Positions 39,361 through 52,644 of a stretch of 64,000 nt of DNA are shown one piece after another. The notes below the pieces were generated by a model. That model saw nothing but the letters and a program-made list of their open reading frames with translations, ran no database searches and was not told the DNA's origin. Source of the DNA: Latrodectus hesperus (taxonomy: Eukaryota > Arthropoda > Arachnida > Araneae > Theridiidae); contig CM075857.1 in assembly GCA_037975125.1 (NCBI GenBank), positions 44,591,172 to 44,655,171 on the forward strand, written 5' to 3'. The first letter of the stretch is position 1. Each line of letters starts with the position of its first letter. A program made the position numbers and the translations under genes.

Positions 39361-42300
39361 TTCAAAGCATCACATTTTCACTGTTGTCTTAAACAATTCT
39401 ACAGAATCAACTTTTTGTAAATATGAATAATGATTGATTCACATAAATCTAATTAAATGTTTTTGGGTACTTTTCCATTATACTCCAGCTTTTCATCTTA
39501 AAGAAATAGCACAATTTTTTTATGGTTAAGCAAAAATAATATAACATGATTACAATGATTTTATTGACTCAAAATTTTATATTAAATTTGATATATGCTA
39601 AATCAAATTTTTTTAGTAGAAATTTATTAAAAAGTTATAAACAATGGCAAACAAGCTAAATGCTATACAAAGCTAAAGTTAGTTGTTGCAAAAGATGGCT
39701 TGGTGGTAATTTTGTTGGTTAAAAGAAGCATTATGGTCACAAATCACCAAAGGCAAAAAATCAACTAAATACAGTGAAATTTAATTTTGTCTCATTGAAA
39801 AAAAGGTACTACTACATGATACGTACACAACCAATACAATTGCTGAACCATTTCCATCAGAAATAAATATTGGCATTTAAATAAGTTTTATCAATAAGTG
39901 ATAATTGCTTAGTTTACAAAATGTAAATAAAATGTTTGCACTTTTTTAGTAGTTTCTGAAAATGTAAACATTTTTAGACAATACATAAATAGAATATTTA
40001 TGACAATTTACAATTTTTTTCTTTCCTGTTACGGTCATTATCAAAAGCAGGGATATAATGGAAAAGTACCATTTTTGTTTCATTCATAATTTTATAAATA
40101 TTAATTTTCATGAGTTTCAAGCAATATTAATATCCTAAATATGATCTTATTGTGAATAAAGTGTTTGTTGATCAAAATAACTTCAATATTTTACTAAATT
40201 ATACTAATTTTGATTATATCTTCTAATTCATAGATACCATTTCAAGATAGATAGCATTTACTTTGAATTTTGAAATGTCTCTACTTATTTATATTGTATT
40301 TTAAACATTAATGAATTAAATGTTCATAATTTTTAGTGATTTTCTTACTAGAATTTTAATACATATTTACTTATTAGTCATAATAAATTACCTAAATATG
40401 AAAATACCTATTTTCATAACCTATATCATGGGAAATATTTTAATAATAATTATTATTTATATTTTCCTTAGAAATTACAATTCACGGCACAGAAACAAGA
40501 TTTTGTTAATGCATTTAACAAATTAAACAGAATATGTATTTCGCAAATAACAAGAAAATAATCAGGTCAGTTCAAGGTTTGAGTTCCATAATTTGAATTT
40601 AAATACAAAAATGTTAGACAGTATAAGCTTTCGTTTCTGTAAAGAAATAACTTAATTTCACACATTTAGCAGTTTCTATTCTTCCCATTTATGAGATAAT
40701 TTCTGGGAATTGTGTTAGGAAGAAACTGTAATTAAAATTTAAATGCATTAGTCATGTTCAAATAAACAATCCTAACACAATTCTCTAAATTGAATGTACA
40801 GTGAAAAACTAGAACACTTCAGATACATTTCTTAAAGATTAATACATCATGCCAATATAATTTCATTAGATAATGTGAAATCATAAAATGTTTATCAATC
40901 AGCTTTTAAAACTTCCAAAACTGATATTGCACAAAAAAGAATCCGATTTCCAAATCTAAATTTAGCAATCTCAGCTCTATCAAAGATAAAAGTAAAATTA
41001 AAAATATATCTTGCTTTCCCTGAATAGTTAGCTAAAAAAATAATGAATTGTTATAATAAAATTAAATAAAAAATAAGCTTCAAGCAGCAATAAACAAATG
41101 TCAGGAACTCTTTAAAGATTAAGCAAACATTATTCAGTTAAGTTTCCGAAATTTTTATTTCTGCTTTAAGGTATATGAAAATAAATTGCAACCAAGGAAA
41201 ATCCAGATATCACCGACATTTGATTTTTCCTTGATCATTTGTTACATAATTAGTAAACGATAGTTTCTAAAACAAATGATCTTTGATTAATAATTTCTAA
41301 AACAAATGATCTTCGATTATTTGTGTTTGTATCTTTCTTTTACTGTGTTTTCTGATTTCTTATAATCGCTGATTTTTATTACATTATTAAAGAAAGAAAA
41401 TAAATATCATTTGTATCTTTAGGGTGAGATAAGTTGGTCGGGTGTATAACACAAATATTTTAACAGGCTATTGTTTCTAATAATCAAATAAGAAAAATAA
41501 ATGCATTCAGAATTTTAATATTTTAAATAGATTTAATAAATATATTATCATATAACTCCTATTTTTAAAGACTAGACTTCGACTTTTCATACAGAAAGGA
41601 AGGCAAAGAGAATATTCATTCTTATTGGTTTCGTATTTCGATTTCGTATTCTGCCTTTGCGAACAAAAAGCCATGCCTTTGCCAACAAAAAATTAATAGC
41701 AGAAAAAATTAAAATCGGTTCAAGCAATTGTTCCAAATATTTTCAATACTAAGTAAATAAATAAAAATAATAAAAGCGTAATTTAAATAATTGAAAAAAC
41801 TTTTGTTAAATAATACTACAAAATTTATATCTTATGACAAAAACAGTTGTAAAAGAGTGTTAACGGAATAACTTCTAAATTAAGCAACATTGTTTATTAT
41901 TGTCATACGATGTTTCTAAATTTAAAAATATTAATCATAAAAATTTTCAAGTAAATTGCGATGAGAAAATTAACTCAAATATAACGATTATATTTTAAAA
42001 GATATACTAATTTTGAATTACTGATTAATTTTAAAACGTATATGTTAACTGTAACCTTGAAGTTAAAAAGCAAGCAACAATTTAAAATGAGCGAAATTTG
42101 AACGTTACTTCATAAGACTATTAGAGAGTAATTTTAATAAGTAATTTTAATAAGTATTTTAATAAGTTTTTATACTGTTTCCTAATAACAAATGTCTATT
42201 TTGTGAGAAAGTTCATTGACATTCATTTAAAGACAGCTCACTGAAATAGAAATTTTCACATAGACGTTACATTTTTCCGTTGGAAATAAATTTCATCATG

Positions 42301-45300
42301 GGAGAAAGAGTGAAATATGAAGAGATTAAGCAGATTATTGTGAATCCCAAGGATAAAATTACGTATCAACGTGGTAGCTTCTTGGGAAAAGGTGGATTTG
42401 CGAGATGTTATGAATTTAAAAATGTTAAAACTAAAGAAGTTTTTGCTGGTAAGGTTGTGTCCAAAAGTATGCTCATGAAACCACATCATAAAGAGAAGAT
42501 GTTCCAAGAGATTGAAATCCATAGATCTCTTTCACATAAGTATGTTGTGTCATTGCACAGTTATTTCGAAGATGAACAGAATATGTATATCATCTTAGAA
42601 CTCTGCCGCAAACGTTCTTTGATGGAAATGCATAAACGAAGAAAAACTCTTACAGTACCTGAAGTAAGATATTTCATGCAACAGATAGTGTTAGCTTGTA
42701 AATATATGCATGAAAACAAAGTAATCCATCGGGACTTAAAACTTGGCAATCTTTTTATCAATGATAACATGGAAATTAAAGTAGGTGATTTTGGTCTTGC
42801 CACTCGTGTTAATCACGAAGGAGAAAGGAAGCAAACATTATGTGGCACTCCAAATTACATAGCTCCGGAAGTTCTAACCAAAAAAGGTCATAGTTTTGAA
42901 GTGGACATATGGTCTATAGGTTGTATTATGTATACTTTGCTTGTGGGAACTCCTCCATTTGAAACAAGTAACATTCGAAATACATACAGTAAAATTAAAA
43001 AGTGTGATTATTATCTCCCTCCAAAATTAGATCGTGCTGCTAGACATCTTATTCAGAAGCTTTTACATCCTGATCCAGACAAAAGACCATCTGCAACTGT
43101 AATTCTTGAAGATGAGTTTCTTACATCTGGATATATACCTTCTCGTTTACCTACATCTTGCCTTACTATGCAGCCAAGATTTTCCAATAATATGTCTATT
43201 TGCGAAGTGTCCAAGATAGGAATTCGCCAACCGCTTCAAGATCATGCTAATATAGCAAATCCTGCTTTTTCAGAGAAAATATGTGCAGCTCCAGAGATTG
43301 TTGATGGAAAAGTAAAAGAAAATTTCAAACAAGATGCCATCCCTAAAGATTACTATCTTGGAGACTTACTTGAAATGTTAACATCTGTTGTTGCTAGCCG
43401 CCCTGAAACCCGTTACACTGGCCAGTCTGAAGATGCCCAAGATCCTGCTGCTGTGCCATTTGTTTGGATAAGTAAATGGGTTGATTACACCGATAAATAT
43501 GGAATTGGTTACCAACTCTGTGATAATAGTATTGGAGTATTTTTCAATGATGCTACACACCTCATTTTGTTACAAGATGGAAAAACTTTACAATATATTG
43601 AAAGAAACAATGAAGAACATTATTATACCATGGAGAATCCTCCACAAGAAATGAGCAAAAAAATTACTCTTCTTAATTATTTCAATACTTATATGATGGA
43701 TAATTTAGTAAAAGCTGGAGAAAGTGCTAGACCTAGAGAAGGCGATGAAATGGCGCACGTACCTCATTTAAGAGCATGGTTTAGATCCAAGTCTGCTATT
43801 ATATTCCATCTTACAAATGGTACATATCAAGCAAATTTTTTTAAAGACCACACAAAAATAATTCTGTGTCCAGTTATGGGGGCTGTGTCTTTAATTGATG
43901 AGGCAAAAAATTTCACTGTATATACTTTTAAACTTATTGAAAAATATGGATGCTCTCCAATGCTTGCTACTCGCTTACGCTATTCCAAGAATATGGTTGA
44001 AAAGTTGTATTCTGATTGTGATGTAAACAAAATCGTTACAGTTCAGAATCAATGAGAGAATCAACCAGTTTCTCCTGTCATCTATATAGCTCTATACTAA
44101 TTATTTTAAGTAGATTCATTAAAAATTTTTAATTTTTTATATGAATTTTAGACTAAAGATAAAATGTAGACTAAGGATTAAAAAACTTTTTAATCGTGTA
44201 TAAGGGAATTTTTTCTTTTAAATCTTTTTAATAAGAAATAAAATTAATTTTAACTTTCTTTTAATACTTGTTCATATATATTTAATAAAAAGTAATACTT
44301 AATCTTAAGAAAAAATGATTTTAAATTTTTCTTGAAAATATGCAGAAATTGTTAGTTGTTTTTACTACTTGTAGTTAAACTATGCATAAATATATCTATC
44401 AATTTAAATATATTCTAAACATCTCATCAGGGTACTATTATAGTTTTACAGTGCAAATCTCGCAACTAACATTTTTGGCAACAAGATTGTATACATAAAA
44501 CTAGCAACCATTAGTTAAATCAAATTTTACTTTGAAGGTAAATATATTTTTCACACTACTTATACAATATTTAGGCAATTTAAAATTTTCATAAATGGGG
44601 TGATAAAATATTGCAATTTATGATGTATTTGAGGTAATAAAATTCAGTCACTTTATTATTTGCACTGGCAAAATGGAAAAATACTATTTTTATAAAATTT
44701 GATCTTGGTTCTTTATGTAGGAAAATGTATGTTTAATTTCAATATATTTTTATATCATACAATGTTTACTTTGTTTTATATAAGAAGTTGAATATTTATG
44801 TATTAATTTGAAAAATGTATGCCAAGTGAAATAAACAGAAATTTTTGCATTTCTATATAAATTCTGTATTGGGATTCATTATTTTATAATTTCAAAAATT
44901 CTCCAAAATTTAATGTGTATACCATTTTATTAATAATTTTAATTTGTTTGATTCCTATAATAAGTAAAGTTTAATTTTTTCTATTACATCCTCATACTCA
45001 CTTAAATGTTTTAATATCATAAATGATAATATTTAAGTGTAAATGCTAAGTAAAATTTTATATAATTTAAGTAAATCAAATATGGCAAGAAATATAACAA
45101 ATTCTACCTATATTTACATTTTACTTTTGAATATAAAAATTCACTTGGGTGTTGGAACAAAATAAAGTATCTGTTAAAACAGCAATGTTCACATTTATCC
45201 ATTATATTTTAAGGGCTAAAGGATTTATTTGTGTAAATAGATCTCCTTGATTTCTTTCTTAAATAATATGTTGGAATATCTTATATAGATTTCCAAATAA

Positions 45301-48300
45301 TAATGCCTTTATATATTTAAATTCTAATGTTAATGCAATTTTCTTTTTAAAAAATTCTGAATGATACATTTTACAGGAAATACTATCATCTTTAAATAAC
45401 TAATGCTTCAGAATTATATGTCCAATGATACTGAAGCATAAGTTAGAAAACCCACTTTCATCAACATTTATATAATCTCTCATATTTTAATTACATTAAA
45501 AGTTGTAAGATAATATAAAATTTAAAAAATGCTAAAAATAATATAAAATTTAAAAAAAACTTTAATAAGATAAAATCGTTTTTGCATATAATTGTTTTTA
45601 TAATAAATATAGTTAATTTAACTTTTTGTCCGCTTGTTTCAGAAAATTTTAAATATTTTCTAAATTTTTAAAATCTAGCTAATGAAATCAATGATTCTCA
45701 CAGAATAATGATTTTTATATTTACTCTGCTGTGTAATGGATATTGGAATTTGATATCATTTACATGACAATTCATGGCATGAGATGATTTCAAAAAATTG
45801 TATGATATATTATCTTAAGAATTTCTAAGTTTATTTAACTATATTAACTTCACAAATCTTTATATTTGTATATTCTTTTAGTATTAAAATTTCTTATTTG
45901 GAAAAAATATGTGGAATTTCTAATTTACCTTTACTTAATTTCAATTAAAATGTTATTTAAATCTTCAGAATGAACTGATATATTTGGAACCAAATTTGAT
46001 AATTTATGTTTTTACTGAAAATATTTTTTTTTCAAGAGGCATTCATGACTTTAAGTTCAAGTAACTATTCAAATATATGTACAGATGACAAAAATTATAA
46101 ATTTTTTATTACTGATGAAAATTTATTCTTTGATATAAATTTTTTTAATACTATAATGAAAATATTTCACTTCAATTTTTAAAAGCACTATCCTTACCTC
46201 TCTAGTTCATTATTTGTAATTATATATATTTTCAAAAAATTTGTGATAATTATAGTCCTTTAAAGCTCAGTATAAATATTTAAGTTGCAAAATGATTTAC
46301 CATCATAATTTAATATATTTTAAATTAAAAATTATTTTCATACAAGGTCAGCAATTGCTATGGAAAATTTTCATAATATTATTTTGGTAAAATATTTAAG
46401 AAATACAAATCGGTGAAATTTCAAAGAGCTCCTCTAGCAAATCATTGCAAGGGATACGGCATTATTTTTTGCTGGATCCCAAGTCATGTAGATCTCGATG
46501 GCAATGAGAAGGCTGATGCAGCTGCTTAATCTGCATCTGGCTCATCTCTTCCATCAATTCCTTTGTCTGATGTTAGAAGAAATGTTAAACGATTTATTTA
46601 TTCTCTTTGGCAGGAGTCACGGAACATGCAGGTCAATAATAAATTGCATGCCTTATTTCCATACATCACCTCATTAACAGTTTTACTGATAGGAAGTGCT
46701 GATGTAAGATTAACTCGCCTTCGTATCTGACACGAACAGACATTTATTTATAAGTGAACTAAATCCATGGTGCGAACTATTCTCTGTATATCATTTTAAT
46801 TTCATGTCATGATTTTATCCAACAACGTTTACACTTTTTAATAATGATTTTATAACTTTATTTGATATAATAGGAGACCGACCCCATAAAAACTTATTCA
46901 TTTTCTTGAGGGCAATAGGTTTCATACATTTTATTTAATTTGTATTTTAAAATAATATATACACTGATTTTTGTTTTAAGTTTTAATGTTGCTTGGATTT
47001 TTTTAAAAGAAAAATAAATAAAACTACAAAATCTTAGTCTTATCACAGCATGTCTATTTTTGAACTTTGCGCCCATGGAGGAAGGAACATAAGTGGAGCC
47101 GCCTTATTGGTCAGGGCTTGACGTATGTGCCATATCTCCTGTCTTGCAAATTTTTGGACCTTGCGCCATAAAACCCAACCAACCAACCTGTCTTGCAAAA
47201 CATTACACTAAAACATGTTGTTTACTACTAAGCCTCTTGTTGAATTAAACTATTTGAAAGAAAATATACTTATTTAAACTTCATTGTTAAAACAGAAATT
47301 GTTTTAATGAATGTTTATTGAATAATCATTTATAAAAGAAAAATTTCATTTGTAAAAAAATTAATTTAAAGGAGATTAATTTTATAAGTTTAGGAATATA
47401 TTTAATTATTTTGCTAGTGAATAAATTCCAATTTCTTAAAACAAAAGTACTGAGTTTTTAACATTACATTAATATTAAAATATCATATTTCCTGAGAAGA
47501 TATTTTTATCTTACTAAATATAATAAATCAAGATTTATTGAAATTCAATTTTAGATAATATATATATATATATATTTTATTTAGTTTCTAGGTTTCTTAC
47601 AGTTGACTTTATATTACAACTTTTTTTTTTACATTATTCAACGAAATTCTTTTACAAATTATTAATAATAAAAACTTTTTTCTAATATATTGGACTAAAA
47701 ATACACCAAAGGAAAAATACTTTTACTTGGTAGATATAAATAAATTTATACACAGAAGCATAATTCTTTCTTATAAATGGAAAAATTATAACCAAATAGC
47801 AGAATATTGCATGCAGGGATAAAATTACAGGGAATAACATGGGTAGGAAACTTTGCCACTGAATATCAATAAAGAAAAGAAAAATCGACATTTTTCATGA
47901 TTATAAATATAATACTATGATATTTAATTTAATTCATAATATTCAAGTGTTTATCTCAAAGTCAATAAAGTTAATAACACGCCTAAAATGTCTTTATTAA
48001 AATATATAATATTAATAATTAAACACTGAACTATAAAAAAATAAAAATAACTTTTTTTTAAAAATAGTAAATAATTTAGATCACTTTTATTTCAGTGTTT
48101 GCAATTTAAACGAAAATCATGCTTGCTTTTACTGGGTCCTCAATAAGAAAGTACTATTTCTCTTGAAAAGACAGTGGGCGTGGTATCGTCTGCTAGCTAC
48201 TTTTATTCCACTTAAATTCATAAAATTTCAGACTGGAGATAGGAGTTTTACTCCAGGCGCTCCGTAAAACAGAAAATGGTTCCTGCTAGCTACTTCACCG

Positions 48301-51300
48301 GCGCTCATTATATTTCGCGGTTAGAACTCCTTATATTCCTTCCTCCATGTTTGCGCCATAAAACCCAACCCACCAACCTAGCGAATCATCATAATAAAAC
48401 TGTTTTTGGAATGATTTGATTTATTTGAAATTAATTGTTTTATAGTTTCATTTGTAGAAGTTTTTTTATTTAAAATATTCTTAATTTGATTTTAATAAAA
48501 AGCACACATTTCGTTCATAACGTGGTTTTCCATTAATATTCGATTTAAACCTCCTTTAACGAGAAAAATTTTAAATAATACATAACGCGGAACTAGTATA
48601 CCGTGTTATGGGGGAATTACTGTACTCTTAAATAAAAATTGAAACTTAATTATTTAGGCTAATTTAAAAATATTGTCTACAATAAAATTTCGTATAAATG
48701 TGCAATTAATTCATATATTCAACCACTATTTATGTATAAAAGGTGTACAAACAAATTATGGGAAAATAAATATAATACGATGAGTTTGTTTATTTCTTTA
48801 TTCGTAAATAATCAGAGTTTATTATAATATTTCCCTTTATCTGATAATCTATAAAATGACTTACATAGCAAAGTAAACATATCTATATTGTTTTATTTAA
48901 AAAAATTGGAATCAAATTACTAATTTAATATTTTTCTAAAATATGGTTCAGTTAGAAGAGTGGAGCAGCGCACCCCATAATGCCAGCCTAGCTGGCACAA
49001 GACAACAACAACAATATTTTCCTATGTTACCATTTAATTTTTTCAGTAAAATTAAATTATGAATCAAAATAATTCTACTTATTCAATATTAAAGTTTTAA
49101 ATACAGCAATAAGCTTTAATGAAACTGATTTGTATTCCATCCTTAAAGAAAATTTAAATTGATCCTCTATCATGTTCATAAGAAGTATAAAGAATTTTTA
49201 TGAATGTGTGTATGTGTTATTCTACATTGAGGTTAAACTATCGGCAAAGTAATGTTTGTATTTATGTTCATTTAATGCATCGTTTATAAGATTCACCCCT
49301 ATTATGAGGGTGTTTTTAATTTTGAAAATTGATGAAATTATAAACATATAAAAGAGAATTTTGTATTGGCTATATCTTTCATAATTTGATTGATTTTTTA
49401 AAATTCTTTTTCTGATAAAATTTAGTGATTTCATGCTTTTTGAACAGAAGCTGTGAAACCTGTATGAATTAATAACTAATCGCAGAAAAAATTTATTACG
49501 CGAGTCACAATTTTCAATTTAAGTAAGTTAGATTTCCATTTTATAAATTATTAAACACAATAAAAAGGAATTATGATTTATTAATGCACTTATCTAAAAT
49601 TTATAGTTTTGTCATATGGAATGATTGTTAGGTTTAATAAAGGTTATTTTCTTAAACGCCAGGGATGAATCTGACTTGGAAAAGAGAAGAGGTTGCTGAT
49701 GAAAAATGGCGAAAGAAGAGCTGCTGGAGCTTACCATAAATGAAACTCTTATTCTTATATTATCTTATTAATAATAATTCTGCTTCGCTTAGTTCCTTTT
49801 AAAAATTGTGTTCGTTTAACCACGCTTTCGATTTTCGTTTCTTAATTTTAGTTAAACCTTTCCGTTTTAAGTTTTTTAGTTTGCTCAGTTTTGTGATACT
49901 ATTGTTTTGTTCTATAAATATTGTAAATGTGTAAATAAAGAAAATATCTTAATTTTTTTATATAAAATTTCTGGAATATATTAGATTGGTCAGTATTACA
50001 TTTTTCCTCAAATATCGCTTCCGTAGAAACAAAAATTTAAGCTTTTGAAAATCAGGAGTTTTGACATTTAAAATATTGCAGTAAGTTATATTTTCTGTCT
50101 ACTATGAATTCTTTCTATATGAATATTTAATTCATATTTTTGTTAGCAAATATTTGCTGTCAAATGAATGCTTAATTGAGTAACAGTGAAATACACAATG
50201 AAAATGGGGTAGAGAAAAGTGTTAAAAACGTCAAGACTTTGATAATTAAAAATAAGAATGAAGCCTTCACGCATCTTTGACCATCAATTAAAATTTTTGC
50301 CCATCATATAAAAATGAGATCCCAATGGAGAACGCATATCTCAAGTACGTGGGGAAATTGAGAAAGACAGCGTGTTATAATAATCTTTATCAAGAAGAGA
50401 ACAAATGGATAGTATTCAACTTCAAATTTATAAAAGAAAAACCCGAAACCACTTAACACGCCTCTTTAACTTAATTATGTATACATATTGATAAATAAAT
50501 ACTCAAAGCACACGGTTTTTGGAGCATATTTTTCTACATTCCTCTACTTTCGAACATTCAACATTCGCACACATTTTCAGGAACCAATGGTGTGCTAAAG
50601 TCGAGAGCCAACTGTAAACAAGTATTTTAATTTTTTGTTATGTCTACATTTATAATAATTAATGAAAAATGTTTTGATCACTTGTACTACCTCTTCAATT
50701 TTCAGTTTAATGGTTTTTCATTACTTACCACATATAAATCATTTGAAAATTTTCCCTCGTTACTTTACTTGTGTTTATTATTTAAAGTTATAAATATGAC
50801 AAACAGATTATATAATTTATTAACGAGTAACTCTTATTAATAAAAATTGGTAGCAAATATAATGTATAATATAAATTACTGAACCATTATCTGTCACATT
50901 ACTCATTTTGTAAAATAATAAATTAAATCAAAATAATTTTTTTATTTAATTTATTATTTTACAAAATGAGTAATGTGTAATAAGTAATGTGGAAAAGTTA
51001 TTGAAAATCCTTAAAAAATGCATAACATTTTTCCGAAAAGAATGTTTAGCATGTGATCGTTTAATATTTTTTAAATTGTATTCATTTGTTGCATGTATTA
51101 TTATTAAACGGCATGATATAACTGTAATTAATACTAACAAATGTATCAAACAAACATGTAATATTTTTTTATGTGAAAAAATGTAAATTTTTTTTTAAAT
51201 TTATACACATTGCCAAAAAAAAATACCGCGGTGCCAATTGCCTAGGGCTAATTGGCACCGCGGTATTGGTGTCTTAACGGAGCCTCTAGTTGCCTGGCAA

Positions 51301-52557
51301 ACTTCTAGAGTAATTTGCCTTGTCCAGTATCTCAGGCAATGCTGGGTGGACTTATATTACCTGAGCTTATAAACTGTTATCTTGTGGCTGAAAAGACACA
51401 AGAATTAACAATCCTTTCTGCATCTGCAGGTGATGCCTCTGAAGTTGACCTTGCTGAAAAAGACAAGTGAACTCAGAGGCTGTCTTGTAAAGGGGCAGTA
51501 ATGAATCCTTCACTTGAGGTAGAAATGACCTCCAAACCATCTTCTGGTGAAAGTCAGGAAGCTATCCCCAGTATGACTGACTCTCTGACCAGATGGGACT
51601 GTTTCAGCAAGACCCTATCTGCTGGAAATGTCATACGCAAGAGGAAACGGCAGAGCATATCATTTATGAATGCGAGGCTCTTGCCCTCCCTAGATTAACC
51701 TCTTTAGGCATCATCCATACTAGAGAGTTACACCTAGACTCCATTAAAGGGTTATCGGACTTTATTAATAAAGTGGGTGACCCGAGCAACTGGAACTAGG
51801 AAACATTGGGTTTGGAGTTAATGGTACAAAATGCTGATAAAAGCAGAGGTGACCAATGACATACAAACCCAATTCTAAGAAGAAGAAGGAGAAGAAGAAT
51901 ATACATTGCCAAGTATTTTTTAGTGCACATATAATACAAGAAACAAAATATCACGGTATATTTAGGTATATTTATCAAAGTTTAATTTTAATATTATAAA
52001 CTTAACGAAAAAATATAATTCGTAATCGCGCATTATATCGGCTCTCTTCAGATTTAGTTTCATTTTTTCTTTTCCCCCATGACTGTGATATCACTCTTTA
52101 ATGCTCAGGTATCCTTACATTATTCAGTTAAAACTTGTTAATTGTTAATCCTATTTTTCAAAATGAACAAGTCATTCTCCATAGCATTGTTAAAACTTTG
52201 TTCAAAAGTTATTTTTGACTGACTTTAAACCGGTAAATTATTGCTGTTATTTAAGAAATATCTCTTAACTAAGAATCGGTTACCTAGCTTATTTAAAAGT
52301 AAGACTATAATAAAATGTTATCATTTTCCCCCATTCTGTTATATGATTATGGTTTATTCTTCTTAAAAAAATTTTTTTCATTAAATTTGTTATTTTTGCA
52401 AATATGTTACTTTCCTCTTAAGTTGTAAATTTCGTACTCTCACAGATAGAGGTTCAAAACAATTATTTTCCACTGTTTGACAGCACGTTGTTGACAGTCT
52501 AACAAACACAGGCCGTTGTAGAGCATTTTAAATTCCACTGCGTAAATTGACTTTCGG

Positions 52558-52644
<87 letters not shown>

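Larger units (their letters stand above)
51217..51902 (+). mobile_element. composite retro-insert: 5' hairpin, LINE 3' end, GAA tail, 10-bp TSD
   Basis: Flanked by perfect direct repeats ACATTGCCAA (51207-51216 and 51903-51912). The 5' end carries an 18-bp perfect GC-rich hairpin, the middle is unrecognised sequence, the 3' part encodes the last piece of a LINE ORF2, and the end is a GAAGAAGAAGGAGAAGAAGAA tract. At 686 bp it looks like an internally deleted LINE or a LINE-mobilised chimera. Confidence 0.78.

Noticed and set aside
42280..42297. Upstream TTG extension of the kinase frame adding six residues
   Set aside because: TTG is not a normal start in animals; the ATG at 42298 has a strong context and matches family length.
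42256..42803. Minus-strand open frames over the kinase gene
   Set aside because: They are antisense shadows of a strongly conserved kinase frame and have no recognisable protein content.
51222..51267. Hairpin considered as a Helitron 3' end or a bacterial-type terminator
   Set aside because: No CTRR end follows it, there is no T-run, and the 10-bp duplication places it at the 5' end of a retro-insert.
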